A stretch of DNA of 64,000 bases, taken from an uncultured Anaerolineae bacterium (lineage in GTDB: Bacteria > Chloroflexota > Anaerolineae > Aggregatilineales > Phototrophicaceae). The notes beneath the pieces are model-generated. The model was given only the letters and a program-made list of their open reading frames with translations, was not told the origin of the DNA and searched no databases. Each line of letters begins with the position of its first letter. Position 1 is the stretch's first letter. Both the position numbers and the translations under genes were made by a program. Below, in pieces: positions 1 to 7,848 of the stretch. The stretch is taken from the NCBI GenBank assembly GCA_934216615.1, contig CAKQCB010000003.1:248001-312000 (forward strand), read 5' to 3'.

Positions 1-662
1 GGGCTGTTGGTGATGCCGACGACCACGACCTTTGCCTTCAGCCGCCGACATTCCTGCACGACCGCCATATCGATGCCCTTCGAGTTGTCGCCGACGATGA
101 CCGTATGCCCGAGTTGATGCACACGCCGTACTACTCGCCGCGCGTAGTCCAGCGCCTCGCGGTTGGCGTAGCGTGACCCTGCGATCATGACGTGCGTCGT
201 CGTTACCGGTTGCGATGTGATCACCGCCTCGACTGGTTGTACCGATTTGCGTGCATCCTGTGCCAGTGCGTCTGCTTCGGTGTTTTGTTCGCGTGAGACC
301 CACTTCACGCTGACGTTGTGCTGTGTCAGCAGCGTGTGGAGCTTCTGCCAGAGGTCGAGATTGGCGACCGGTTTCTTGTTCGCCGTCTGCCAGCCGCGCG
401 CGATCCAGTCGGGCATCCACTGATTGATGCCCCTGGCGACGTATTGCGAGTCGGTGATGATTTCGACAGTCTGGTTCACTGCTTTGAGTGCGCTCAGTCC
501 CTCGATAACCGCGGTCAGTTCCATGCTGTTGACGGTCGTGTCGCTCGCCTGTCCGGTGAGGACTTTGCGATGTGCGCCTGCCTGTAAGATGGCTGCCCAG
601 CCGCCCTTGCGTGTTTGTGTTTCGCAGCTGCCGTCGGTGGTGATGCGGATATTTGTTGTCAT
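1..662 (-). CDS. RNase HI fused to a SLOG/DUF2493-like domain (C-terminus cut by window edge)
   Basis: I read this gene by translating the minus strand. It starts at the ATG at 662-660, with a good AGGAGA ribosome site 7 bases upstream, and stays open to the window edge for 220 codons. Residues 1-140 are an RNase H fold, an enzyme that cuts RNA in RNA-DNA hybrids. The acidic catalytic residues are visible: D10 in TTDGSC, E48 in NSMELTAV, D71 in ITDSQYV and D131 in NTEADALA. The basic loop before the last Asp is shortened and lacks the usual HxG. After a short linker, residues from about 157 read as a Rossmann-like domain with HVMIAGSRYANRE and VIVGDNSKGID, matching the SLOG/DUF2493 family that binds nucleotide-derived ligands. 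The end of this domain lies outside the window. It lies at the downstream end of the replication block, so a role in primer removal is an inference. Confidence 0.85.
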   Translation of the reverse strand, partial: MTTNIRITTDGSCETQTRKGGWAAILQAGAHRKVLTGQASDTTVNSMELTAVIEGLSALKAVNQTVEIITDSQYVARGINQWMPDWIARGWQTANKKPVANLDLWQKLHTLLTQHNVSVKWVSREQNTEADALAQDARKSVQPVEAVITSQPVTTTHVMIAGSRYANREALDYARRVVRRVHQLGHTVIVGDNSKGIDMAVVQECRRLKAKVVVVGITNS

Positions 663-1729
663 GAGGTTCTCCTGATATGCGTATTGTGTTGCGAACGATT
701 GAAAGAAATGAAAAGAGACGATCTGTTGACCGCCTCTCGTGGGGTGTTGCGTGTAATCCGTCCATCAGTGCAGGTTGCCGCCCGAATGCGCCCCGGCAGC
801 GTATTGCTACGCCGACCTCGAGACGTTGACCTTTCCGGTATGCCGTGCTGTGACGACATCATCCGCGACGATCTGCTCTATTCGATTACCGCCCTTCAGC
901 GCATCCCCCGTCTGTGTTTTCTTTACCTCCCGACAGGGTGACCGCCTTCTGGTGCGGATCGAGGACGTTTGGCGGATTGGGACAGTGCGTTCTGCTGTAG
1001 GAGTCCATCGGGACACATTGGTCACGGGAAAACTTACGGTGCGCCCTTTCGAGCTAACACGGCCTGGCTAACGGAGCATCCGTCAGAACGATAACCCAAA
1101 TCTGCTTTTGTTAAGGTGCGTTTCTGCACAAATCGTTACGCCGTCGGGTTCCCTGCCTGACACCCGAAGGGCGACCTGAAGCCATATGAGGCTGAATTGC
1201 TGGCAATTCAGACGGCACAAGCCAGAATGGATTCAGAGTCGAAACTGCTTGCAGTTTTGGCAGACAGGGTGACGGTGTATTGTGCAGGTTGAAACGCACC
1301 GAAAGCAGATCGGGTCGTACGACAGGAAGGCTTCGTCAGGACGTTCTCAAGTGAGTGGGCGTGACGGTTTTCCATCCCCGTACAATGTGTATGGAGTCCG
1401 TTACAGCGCCGCATGGCACACGCGCAAACGGCTGTCCGTATGATGAAGCGTAATCATCTACTGCTTTCCTTCATCGCGCCCACCCGCTATACCTTAAGTT
1501 CTTCTTCGGTCTACGATTCTCTTGTCGTGTGATTCTTCTGCGCTTGTGTGCAGTCTTCAAAAAAGTTCTTCAAAATGCAGTCATTACAAAAATCAACTGA
1601 GATATCGGAAACTGCTGTGCCACATCTTAAGCACAGGTATTCCTCAGGTTCTTCTTTGCGTTCTGGTTTGGTGTTGTTGCTCATGTCACTCCTGGCGATT
1701 TTGTACGGCGTATCATCGAAAAATTACAA
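663..1729. other. About 1 kb without a convincing gene
   Basis: This stretch separates the RNase H gene from the primase-helicase gene. All open frames here are short, overlap each other, and lack recognisable domains or good ribosome sites. A 61-codon frame at 1548-1733 encodes one hydrophobic segment (LVLLLMSLLAILYGV) but has no Shine-Dalgarno. I cannot tell whether this is decayed coding sequence, an untranslated control region or part of a replication origin. Confidence 0.5.
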
Positions 1730-1825
1730 ATGAAGGGTGTCGAAAAACCCTTCACTACCCTTCATACCCTACACTTACACGGGGAAAAATGAACGGTATG
1801 AAGGGTTATGTACGGTTTGAACGGT
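1730..1825. repeat. Iteron-like cluster of six 8-9 bp repeats
   Basis: Six copies of a motif close to ATGAAGGGT lie within 96 bases, just past the stop codon of the primase-helicase. Plus-strand copies are at 1730-1738, 1789-1797 (ATGAACGGT), 1798-1806 and 1817-1825 (TTGAACGGT). Minus-strand copies are at 1747-1754 and 1757-1765 (ACCCTTCAT). The pairs at 1730/1747 and 1757/1798 form inverted arrangements. Repeats like this next to a replication gene often bind an initiator protein. The motif is seen in the sequence; the function is inferred. Confidence 0.6.
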
Positions 1826-1827
1826 TT

Positions 1828-4425
1828 TTATGAGGCGTCGTCTTTTGATTCTTCAATGACGATGGGATCAACCTGATAGCGGCGCATCATGTCGCGGACT
1901 TCTTCCGGTATCACACTGTAGATGATGCCATCGGCTAACCGCTTGCGGCGGCGCTCGTCGATTAAATGGAGGCGTTTCATGATGTGCCCGATCCATTGGG
2001 CGTTGCCCATGTTTTCGGCATTCTCTCCGGTGAGATGTGCCACCACGCGGCGCAGGTCTGCTGACTTCACCCAGTAGGCTTTCTCTTGTCCGCGCGTCAT
2101 GATTTCAAGCGCTTGCAAGACCGCTTCTTCACGGTCAGATAAGCTCTTGCCCTCGCTGATTTGTTCGTCCCATTCAGCAGCCTGCGAGATGGCATCCAGT
2201 AAGCCGTTCACCCCTGCTTCTTCGAAGAACGCTGCTAATGCGACTAACGGTTGCCACAGCTCGCCTGACCGGTTGGTTAAGCGGTGAATGTCGGGACGCT
2301 CAAAGTAGTTGTGATACACCTCTTGATGGAAGCTCAAAGCTAAGGTGTAGAGTTCGTGGCGCAGCGATGCCCCGTCGAAGTCATTGGGGATCAGCGGCAT
2401 TTTGCGGTCGGTGCGTCGCATCGGGATCGCAATACACCGGCTGGCGAGGATGTCTTCCATACCCATAATCGCCGCCATGATTTTCGGTGAATAGACATCG
2501 AAAGCCTGCGGCTTCATATCTTCACCAACCAGCCGAATCGCGGGCATCCCGGATTTGTAGCCGCTGTTGAGCAGCTGCCGAATTTGCTGCATCCCTGGGT
2601 CGCGCGGATTGTGGTAACGCTCCGCTTCATCAATGCCCACCGTGCATGAGGTGTAATGAATCATGCGGAACATGCTCGGACCAGTCGGGTCTGAGGTGGA
2701 GATCATGTTGAACGCCATCGGTTGCAGGATGCGAAGTACCGTAGACTTACCGCTGTTCTTCGGTCCGTTGAGTGCGAGATACGGATACGCGGGAAACATC
2801 GTGTAGAAGTAAGTCCCGATTGCCCAGAGCGCTAAAACGCTGCTCTCGACGCGCGAGCGGAAGTCGATATAGCGCGAGAAGGTATTGTGAACGTGATGAA
2901 ACACAGCCGCGGGATCGACGCTTTCACCCTGTAAGAAGCGTTGAATGTCGCTGTAGCGCCAGCGCATTAACATCTCGGAGCCTTCGGGCAACACCCGCAG
3001 CGCGATTTCTTGATCGCCAATTTCGATCACTTGCGCATCTTCAATGCGGCGGATTTCGCGGTGACTGGTCACCAGATACGGACGGTTTGCCAGCTGGTTA
3101 TTCGCGGTGCGTTCACGTAGCGTCACGGTCATGATAGCGATATGACGGTTATAGCCCTGCGCCGCCGACAAGACCGGAATACTGTCATCAAAGATTTGCG
3201 GTGCGTCGTCGTCTTCGGGTTTTGCGTTGGTCTTGTGGAAGGTTTCGGCAGCCTTTATCAGCTCATTGAACGTGCGTGCCTTGATGCCGATGTCCGCCAT
3301 CGCGTCTTTGAACTGCGCCAACTGGAAGTGATCTAAGGTTGTTGCCTGCTGGAACAGATCGCGGATGGCATCTTCACGTGCCAGACCGTCAAGCGTGGAA
3401 GTGTGTTCTACCGCTGCCATGATCCAGCTCTGGGCATGGTTGATGGCTTTCTGGGCATCTTCTGATGTGCCGCCTGCGCGTAACCAGTCGTTGGCGTCCT
3501 TGATGCCTTCTGGCAGTTCCACCAGATAGGCTTTGCCGCCCAGCGTCCGTGCGATCTTGAGTCCCTGATGATAGGCTTGGTCGGTGTTATCTAGTGCGAC
3601 GAAGACCCGTTGATGTTGCCGCAGTTGAGCCATCAGTTCCTCTGACGGTTTCATGCCAGCCAGCGCAATCGCGGGGATTTGCCACTGGGCAAAGGTCAGC
3701 GCGTCTGCCTGTCCCTCGACAATGACGACATCGCCGCCTTCTTTATAGTAGCTATTCATGTACGGTTGACGCGCCCCGATGATGTCGACTGGCGGATTGT
3801 AATGGCGCTTGGCAGTAATGCCCCGACCGGAGAGATAGACCAGGCGTCCGTTAGCAAAATGCGGATAAACGATCATATCGGCGGGAAAGAAGCGCTCAAT
3901 GAGTTGCTTCCACATGTCCGGCAGATGATCCAGACCTTTGAGAATTTCGCGTTTGTCTTTCGGCAGGTAGGGCATGTAGCCGATCCTGGCGGTTTTCACG
4001 GTGTCAGGATGCCAGCCGCGCTCCTGCGTCACATAGGCGATGGCGGGCTTGTGGTTCGCTAACGCTTGATGCAGGCGGTTGACCAGCTGACGTTCTGCCC
4101 ATGCGGGCGATTGTTTCAGATTAGCGGGTTGTTCCAGTGAGATACCGGCGCGGTCTGCCAGATAGCGCACGGCATCCATAAAGTGATCGCCGTTATTGTT
4201 GTTCCAGCCATCGCCATACTTGAGCGCGTAACGTCCGACGAAGTCGAAGACATCGCCATATTCGCCTTTGGAGTTCCAGAAGTAAAAACCGGTGCGGGGA
4301 ACGACCACTAAACTATCATGCTCAATGCCGATGAAGCGTGAACCGGATTTCTTTAAAGGAAAGTGTTCATTCACGATGGCTTCGATCGCGTGGCGCGACC
4401 GGATGGTTTCTAAATCAATGTTCAT
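1828..4425 (-). CDS. Primase-helicase (Toprim plus P-loop ATPase)
   Basis: A 865-residue protein that probably makes primers and unwinds DNA for a plasmid or integrated element. Residues 1-95 resemble the DnaG-type zinc-binding head (ending in YGDVFDFVGRY) but contain no cysteines, so it should not bind zinc in the usual way. A Toprim domain follows at about 230-320, with VIVEGQADAL (E237), VALDNTDQA (D279, D282) and the late DANDWL. A P-loop ATPase fills the second half: Walker A GPKNSGKS at 554-561 and Walker B-like TVGIDEAE at 595-602, resembling helicase domains of mobile-element primases. The ATG at 4425 has AAGGA 7 bases upstream. It lies downstream of parA, parB and the 138-aa gene on the same strand, with a hairpin between. 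Family assignment rests on motifs, and the exact subfamily is uncertain. Confidence 0.8.
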   Translation of the reverse strand: MNIDLETIRSRHAIEAIVNEHFPLKKSGSRFIGIEHDSLVVVPRTGFYFWNSKGEYGDVFDFVGRYALKYGDGWNNNNGDHFMDAVRYLADRAGISLEQPANLKQSPAWAERQLVNRLHQALANHKPAIAYVTQERGWHPDTVKTARIGYMPYLPKDKREILKGLDHLPDMWKQLIERFFPADMIVYPHFANGRLVYLSGRGITAKRHYNPPVDIIGARQPYMNSYYKEGGDVVIVEGQADALTFAQWQIPAIALAGMKPSEELMAQLRQHQRVFVALDNTDQAYHQGLKIARTLGGKAYLVELPEGIKDANDWLRAGGTSEDAQKAINHAQSWIMAAVEHTSTLDGLAREDAIRDLFQQATTLDHFQLAQFKDAMADIGIKARTFNELIKAAETFHKTNAKPEDDDAPQIFDDSIPVLSAAQGYNRHIAIMTVTLRERTANNQLANRPYLVTSHREIRRIEDAQVIEIGDQEIALRVLPEGSEMLMRWRYSDIQRFLQGESVDPAAVFHHVHNTFSRYIDFRSRVESSVLALWAIGTYFYTMFPAYPYLALNGPKNSGKSTVLRILQPMAFNMISTSDPTGPSMFRMIHYTSCTVGIDEAERYHNPRDPGMQQIRQLLNSGYKSGMPAIRLVGEDMKPQAFDVYSPKIMAAIMGMEDILASRCIAIPMRRTDRKMPLIPNDFDGASLRHELYTLALSFHQEVYHNYFERPDIHRLTNRSGELWQPLVALAAFFEEAGVNGLLDAISQAAEWDEQISEGKSLSDREEAVLQALEIMTRGQEKAYWVKSADLRRVVAHLTGENAENMGNAQWIGHIMKRLHLIDERRRKRLADGIIYSVIPEEVRDMMRRYQVDPIVIEESKDDAS

Positions 4426-4576
4426 CGCTGCTTCCTTAAAAAGGTGTAAGAAGTGTCAAAAATGTTTGTACACAGAGCGAGAACATGCTAGATTGTGAGC
4501 GTTGATGTAGATTGTTCACGAATCTACCACATCCCGTACGGGGGCGATTTCCCTCGATAAGTCGTCTCTGTGCCTG

Positions 4577-4605
4577 AACCCCCTACAATGCCGGTAGGGG
4601 GTTTT
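4577..4605 (+). terminator. Perfect 10-bp hairpin followed by TTTT
   Basis: Arms AACCCCCTAC (4577-4586) and GTAGGGGGTT (4594-4603) pair perfectly around a 7-base loop, followed by Ts on the plus strand. It lies between the 138-aa gene and the primase-helicase, both minus strand. In that direction the U-tract is poor, so it may act only as an attenuator or be a structured site. Confidence 0.5.
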
Positions 4606-4657
4606 GGCTTTCTGGAGACCGGTTACCACCACAAGGGCAGGGCATTCGGTCTTCTGG

Positions 4658-5074
4658 TTAAGGGCAATTGTCTGACGTGTCTTCGCGCAGATGGCGCAGG
4701 CACTGAGCAATGTGGCGTGATCGGGCATTGTGTCCGCCGCCGTCTTCCGCTCGCTCGATGTATTCCAGCGCCAGCTTGAGCGCGAAATTGAGCCGTTCTT
4801 CTGCCGATGTCATGCTGTCGATGCGTTCGATGTCGTCGGGTTGTGGATGCATCTTTTCCACTTCACGATAGGCACGCCCCAGCCTTGAGATGTCGCGCGG
4901 CATGTGATGAGGAAAGCGCAGCTCAACATCCCCCGCCGCGGTACTGACTGTATGGCTCTTTAGATAGTTTGTTGGCGCGAATGCAGGGTGCTGATTCCAG
5001 CGTTCGATGACATCTTTGCCGTCTTTTTCAGTCGCAACATAGATCGCCAGTGGATGCTTTGGTTTCATAAACAT
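4658..5074 (-). CDS. Small protein of unknown function in the replication block
   Basis: A 138-residue protein that I do not recognise. I place the start at the ATG at 5074, where AAAGGAGA sits 9 bases upstream, rather than at an upstream frame extension to 5155, which has no such site. The N-terminus (MFMKPKHPLAIYVATEKDGK) reads like a short beta-strand and helix. The middle is polar with several His and Pro, and the C-terminal half is helical and charged (SAEERLNFALKLALEYIERAEDGG). There is no signal peptide or membrane segment. It sits 88 bases after parB and shares its direction, so it belongs to the replication and partition block and may be cotranscribed. A DNA-binding or accessory replication role is possible but unsupported. 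Confidence 0.65.
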   Translation of the reverse strand: MFMKPKHPLAIYVATEKDGKDVIERWNQHPAFAPTNYLKSHTVSTAAGDVELRFPHHMPRDISRLGRAYREVEKMHPQPDDIERIDSMTSAEERLNFALKLALEYIERAEDGGGHNARSRHIAQCLRHLREDTSDNCP

Positions 5075-5162
5075 GGTGAAAGTCTCCTTTAGAGTTCGAG
5101 CGTATTCAATAAAGGGTGTGTAGTGATAAGTCCACACGTGTAGACTTATCACCACTTTTCAG

Positions 5163-6389
5163 CTATTCCTCAATCGAAACACTCAACATATTGAGCGCAT
5201 CTTGATAGGCAATTAAGGTCTGGCGGATGCGTGCATATGCTGTGATGGTGTCGCCTTTAGACTCATTCACATATGCTCGCACCAGGTCATGCGCCAGAAT
5301 ATCCTTCTGGGTGGCACGTACCAGTTTCTTGATATGCGGAGGGATGGGCATAGAGGGCTCATCCACAATCTCGATGACATCATCGTTTTCTTCGGGAACA
5401 CTCTCGCACAGTTCTTTAACCTGGGAGACTGTGAGGTTATAGGTGATGATCTGATGAACCACTTCTAAATGTTCCGGTTGTGGAAGTGGAAGAACATGGC
5501 GTAGTTTGCCTTCTTCCACATTGTGGCGATCTGAGAGTTCCATCGCCTCATCAGACAGGCGAAGCAGATTTTTAATTTGGCTGAACCGCTTTTTGCCGAT
5601 GCCGCCCATCGCGTTATAGACCAGATCGGCGTACTCACGCGGGATACGCATTTCCAGCGATCGACGGTAGAAGTCATTGTTTACCGCTTGATCTGGAATA
5701 GGGGACTGATTCACAGCAATCACCAGCAGGGCAGCCTGCCGTGCCATCGCAATCGCGGATAGCCCTTCGCGAGCGCTGTTCTCGCGTGCTTGACGGAAAG
5801 GGGAGTAGCGTTCTGGGGGAATGACCACGCAATCAATCATACGGTCGCCACTGTATCCGGGGATGAACTCATTCAGGATGTACGATGCCCAGTAGCGCCG
5901 TTCGCCTGTCTCGATGCGGTAGGAGGGATAACCGTTGTGTGCGACTTCTACCACCGTGATCGGGTTGACCTGACCATCATCACGGATGCTAATTGCCAGC
6001 GTGACCAGCTCATGGAGCAGCCGTTCTTCCGGGGAGAAGTCCGAAGTATCCACTTCTTCTTCCTCTGGATTGCCCAGCAAGTCCAGCAGGTTTTCGAAGG
6101 GACGCCCTTTTTGGCGGGCGGCAATCTTTGCAATGCGGACAATCTCGCGCAGTGCATTAATCGGGGTGATGCGCTCGGTGTGGAACTGGAGATGCAGTTC
6201 ATCCGGCAGGACGCGGCGCGGTTGCACCGGATCAGGGCGGACACGTTCCAGCAGGATGCGCGAGATGTAATCGCGAGTATCCATCACGCGGAGTTGTTGG
6301 TCATCATTCAACGCAATGGTGTTTCCGAAGAATTCTTCATTCATTGCCCCTAAGAGATCGCGGGCGCGGTCGAGGTTCTTCTTCGTCAT
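5163..6389 (-). CDS. parB: ParB/Spo0J-type partition protein
   Basis: A 408-residue centromere-binding protein that should work with the ParA encoded just upstream. The ParB N-terminal domain is visible but split. The first part has VRPDPVQPRR at about 50-59. Then comes an extra acidic segment, about 60-120, that includes EEEEVDTSDFSPEERLL. After it the core resumes with DGQVNPITVVE (138-148), TGERRYWAS (161-169) and ARENSAREGLSAIAMARQAA (201-220), the REN motif and following helix being typical of the CTP-binding ParB fold. A helix-turn-helix region and a helical tail follow. The gene starts 5 bases after the parA stop, so the two form an operon. The long insertion makes it larger than chromosomal ParB proteins of about 280-300 residues and is more like plasmid or phage versions. 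Confidence 0.82.
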   Translation of the reverse strand: MTKKNLDRARDLLGAMNEEFFGNTIALNDDQQLRVMDTRDYISRILLERVRPDPVQPRRVLPDELHLQFHTERITPINALREIVRIAKIAARQKGRPFENLLDLLGNPEEEEVDTSDFSPEERLLHELVTLAISIRDDGQVNPITVVEVAHNGYPSYRIETGERRYWASYILNEFIPGYSGDRMIDCVVIPPERYSPFRQARENSAREGLSAIAMARQAALLVIAVNQSPIPDQAVNNDFYRRSLEMRIPREYADLVYNAMGGIGKKRFSQIKNLLRLSDEAMELSDRHNVEEGKLRHVLPLPQPEHLEVVHQIITYNLTVSQVKELCESVPEENDDVIEIVDEPSMPIPPHIKKLVRATQKDILAHDLVRAYVNESKGDTITAYARIRQTLIAYQDALNMLSVSIEE

Positions 6390-6394
6390 GATGT

Positions 6395-7234
6395 TTAGAC
6401 CCCTTCCGTAACGATTTGGCGGGCGAGTGTTCCTGCCAGCCGCGCGTAGGCTTTGCTTGCGGGGGCATTATGGTCATAGTGAAAGAGGTTGAGGTGTTCA
6501 TGATGCGCGTAGGAGACCGCTTCATTTTGCGGGATCACGCCGCAGATCATCTTGCCCAGAATGGAGTGACCCTTCAGGTCATCCAGCAGTTGCCGATGTC
6601 CACGAATGCGTTTGTCCATCTTCGTGACCAGTACGCCACTGATTTTGAGGTGGTCAACGTTCCAGCCGTCCCGTATCTGGGTAATCTTTTGAACGACCGA
6701 CATAATTCCGACGGTTTCGAGATAGCGCGGTTCAACGGGGATGATGGCATCTGTCGCCGCGACCAATCCCATTTCAGTTAAAAGTGAAAATGAGGGGCGG
6801 GTGTCGATAATCACTGCCGCATAATGCGAAGCGATTTGACGAAGGGGTTTCACGAGGCGATAGGGCGCACCTGGGGCGCTTTGCAATTCGCGCTCAGCTT
6901 GTTCCAGCAGGGGAGAGGCGGGGAGGATGTGAAGATCGGGGTGCCAGTTACTTCTGACAATGCAGTTTGCCATGACCTGGCTGGCTTCGACGGGGTCGGC
7001 GGTCTTGATCACGCTGTAGAGGCTGTCGTGTTCGCCGTAGTTGTTGCGTCCGGTGGTGACGAGGGAAGCATGTCCCTGTGAGTCGGTGTCGATGAGGAGG
7101 ACACGCGAGTTTGCCACGCCACGTTCTTTTGCACTTTCGAGGATGCCGCAGATGCCATAAGCGACATTGGTTGCGGACGTTGATTTCCCAACGCCCCCTT
7201 TGTGATTCGTAAAAACAAAACTACGAGTCTGCAT
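6395..7234 (-). CDS. parA: ParA-family partition ATPase
   Basis: A 279-residue Walker-type ATPase that drives segregation of the replicon together with ParB. The deviant Walker A motif HKGGVGKSTSA is at 11-21, with both signature lysines (K12, K17). The Walker A' region VLLIDTDSQGHAS (45-57) and the later AAVIIDTRPSFSLL segment are also clear. There is no N-terminal DNA-binding extension, so this resembles the short ParA type (Soj-like), in which autoregulation usually falls to another protein. The ATG at 7234 has AAGGAGA 8 bases upstream. An inverted repeat lies about 20 bases upstream of the start and is a candidate operator. parB follows after 5 bases. Confidence 0.88.
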   Translation of the reverse strand: MQTRSFVFTNHKGGVGKSTSATNVAYGICGILESAKERGVANSRVLLIDTDSQGHASLVTTGRNNYGEHDSLYSVIKTADPVEASQVMANCIVRSNWHPDLHILPASPLLEQAERELQSAPGAPYRLVKPLRQIASHYAAVIIDTRPSFSLLTEMGLVAATDAIIPVEPRYLETVGIMSVVQKITQIRDGWNVDHLKISGVLVTKMDKRIRGHRQLLDDLKGHSILGKMICGVIPQNEAVSYAHHEHLNLFHYDHNAPASKAYARLAGTLARQIVTEGV

Positions 7235-7256
7235 GAGTAATTCTCCTTAACCACAT

Positions 7257-7275
7257 ACGATTTGATAAAAATCGT
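7257..7275. promoter_or_regulatory. Inverted repeat upstream of parA (candidate operator)
   Basis: Perfect 7-bp arms ACGATTT (7257-7263) and AAATCGT (7269-7275) are separated by 5 bases, 22 bases before the parA start codon. Its size and position suit a binding site for ParB or another autoregulator of the parAB operon. This is inferred from symmetry and position only. Confidence 0.4.
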
Positions 7276-7353
7276 GGGAGTTTTGTCACTCAGCCGCTCA
7301 TCCATTAAAATGGAACTGTGCGTTAAGTATGAGTAACTTCTCCGCACGATGTA

Positions 7354-7398
7354 CTTCAGGCGTTCAGGGGAGTAACCCTCCCTTGAGCGCCGCTGAAG
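7354..7398. other. Long stem-loop of about 19 bp, possible RNA element
   Basis: The outer arms CTTCAG (7354-7359) and CTGAAG (7393-7398) and the inner arms 7360-7372 and 7378-7390 can pair, with two G-U pairs, a 2-base bulge and a 5-base loop. It lies in the gene-free region upstream of parA. A second short inverted repeat, TTGAGA with TCTCAA, follows at 7416-7430. Confidence 0.5.
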
Positions 7399-7526
7399 CC
7401 CTCGTTATGTGATTGTTGAGAATCTCTCAAGACGCTTTATTTGGTGAAATGCAATTTGACTTAGAAAATGGTGGTGAGCTACCTCTGGGGAATGTTCGGG
7501 GTGTGTCTCATCTTGCCAGCAAACCC
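7399..7526 (+). other. Possible non-coding RNA before a plus-strand terminator
   Basis: This stretch holds no plausible reading frame, but it ends at a strong plus-strand terminator although no plus-strand gene lies upstream. With the stem-loop at 7354-7398 it could form a structured transcript of about 100-200 nt. I compared it by eye with 6S RNA, SRP RNA, tmRNA and RNase P cores and could not assign it to a family. Confidence 0.3.
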
Positions 7527-7559
7527 AAGCTGACTTGATCAAGTCAGCTTTTTTTATTT
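7527..7559 (+). terminator. Rho-independent terminator with perfect 24-base palindrome
   Basis: Bases 7527-7550 are a perfect palindrome centred on GATC, with arms AAGCTGACTT and AAGTCAGCTT, followed by a T-rich run to 7559. The T-run lies only on the plus-strand side. No plus-strand gene precedes it, which points to an unannotated transcript. Confidence 0.75.
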
Positions 7560-7848
7560 CTTAAAGCACGTCCCTCTCAAAGCAAAATACGGATTGCAAA
7601 TGAACCCGCGTTTTTATTGCGCGAACAATCCAATCCAAAGATTCCATACTCCAACACCTTCTTGAGGATAACTGGTCACATTCAGGGTCTCTCTTTTCAT
7701 GTATACCCATCGACTGAAAGTACATGCTCAGTATGTCTTAAACGAATAAGATATAACAATATCCTAATTTCTTAGATTCCTTAGTGTATCTTAATGGAAT
7801 ATCAACTATTATTAAACGGATTGTTAATTATCTCCTGTGAGGTTCCAT
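7560..7848. other. AT-rich gap before the terpene synthase
   Basis: About 290 bases with no reading frame of interest. It becomes strongly AT-rich after 7730 and presumably holds the promoter of the terpene synthase operon, but I cannot point to a convincing -35/-10 pair. It also marks the change from the replication block to ordinary metabolic genes. Confidence 0.4.

Noticed and set aside
659..1414. Several short reading frames on both strands between the RNase H and primase-helicase genes
   Set aside because: They overlap each other, have Cys/Arg-rich low-complexity translations typical of non-coding frames, and lack ribosome sites.
1548..1733. 61-codon frame with a hydrophobic segment
   Set aside because: A GTG start without Shine-Dalgarno and no family resemblance; it also runs into the repeat cluster. 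Too weak to call.
4516..4728. 70-codon minus-strand frame covering the hairpin before the primase-helicase
   Set aside because: It overlaps the 138-aa gene out of frame and spans a strong stem-loop.
5790..6353. 187-codon frame antisense to parB
   Set aside because: The sense strand encodes clear ParB motifs; the antisense translation resembles nothing.
7009..7347. 112-codon minus-strand frame over the parA start and its upstream region
   Set aside because: It overlaps parA in another frame and has no recognisable domain; parA has clear motifs.
7399..7526. 6S RNA, SRP RNA or tmRNA
   Set aside because: Short similarities by eye only; the conserved cores and long-range pairings expected of these families were not found.
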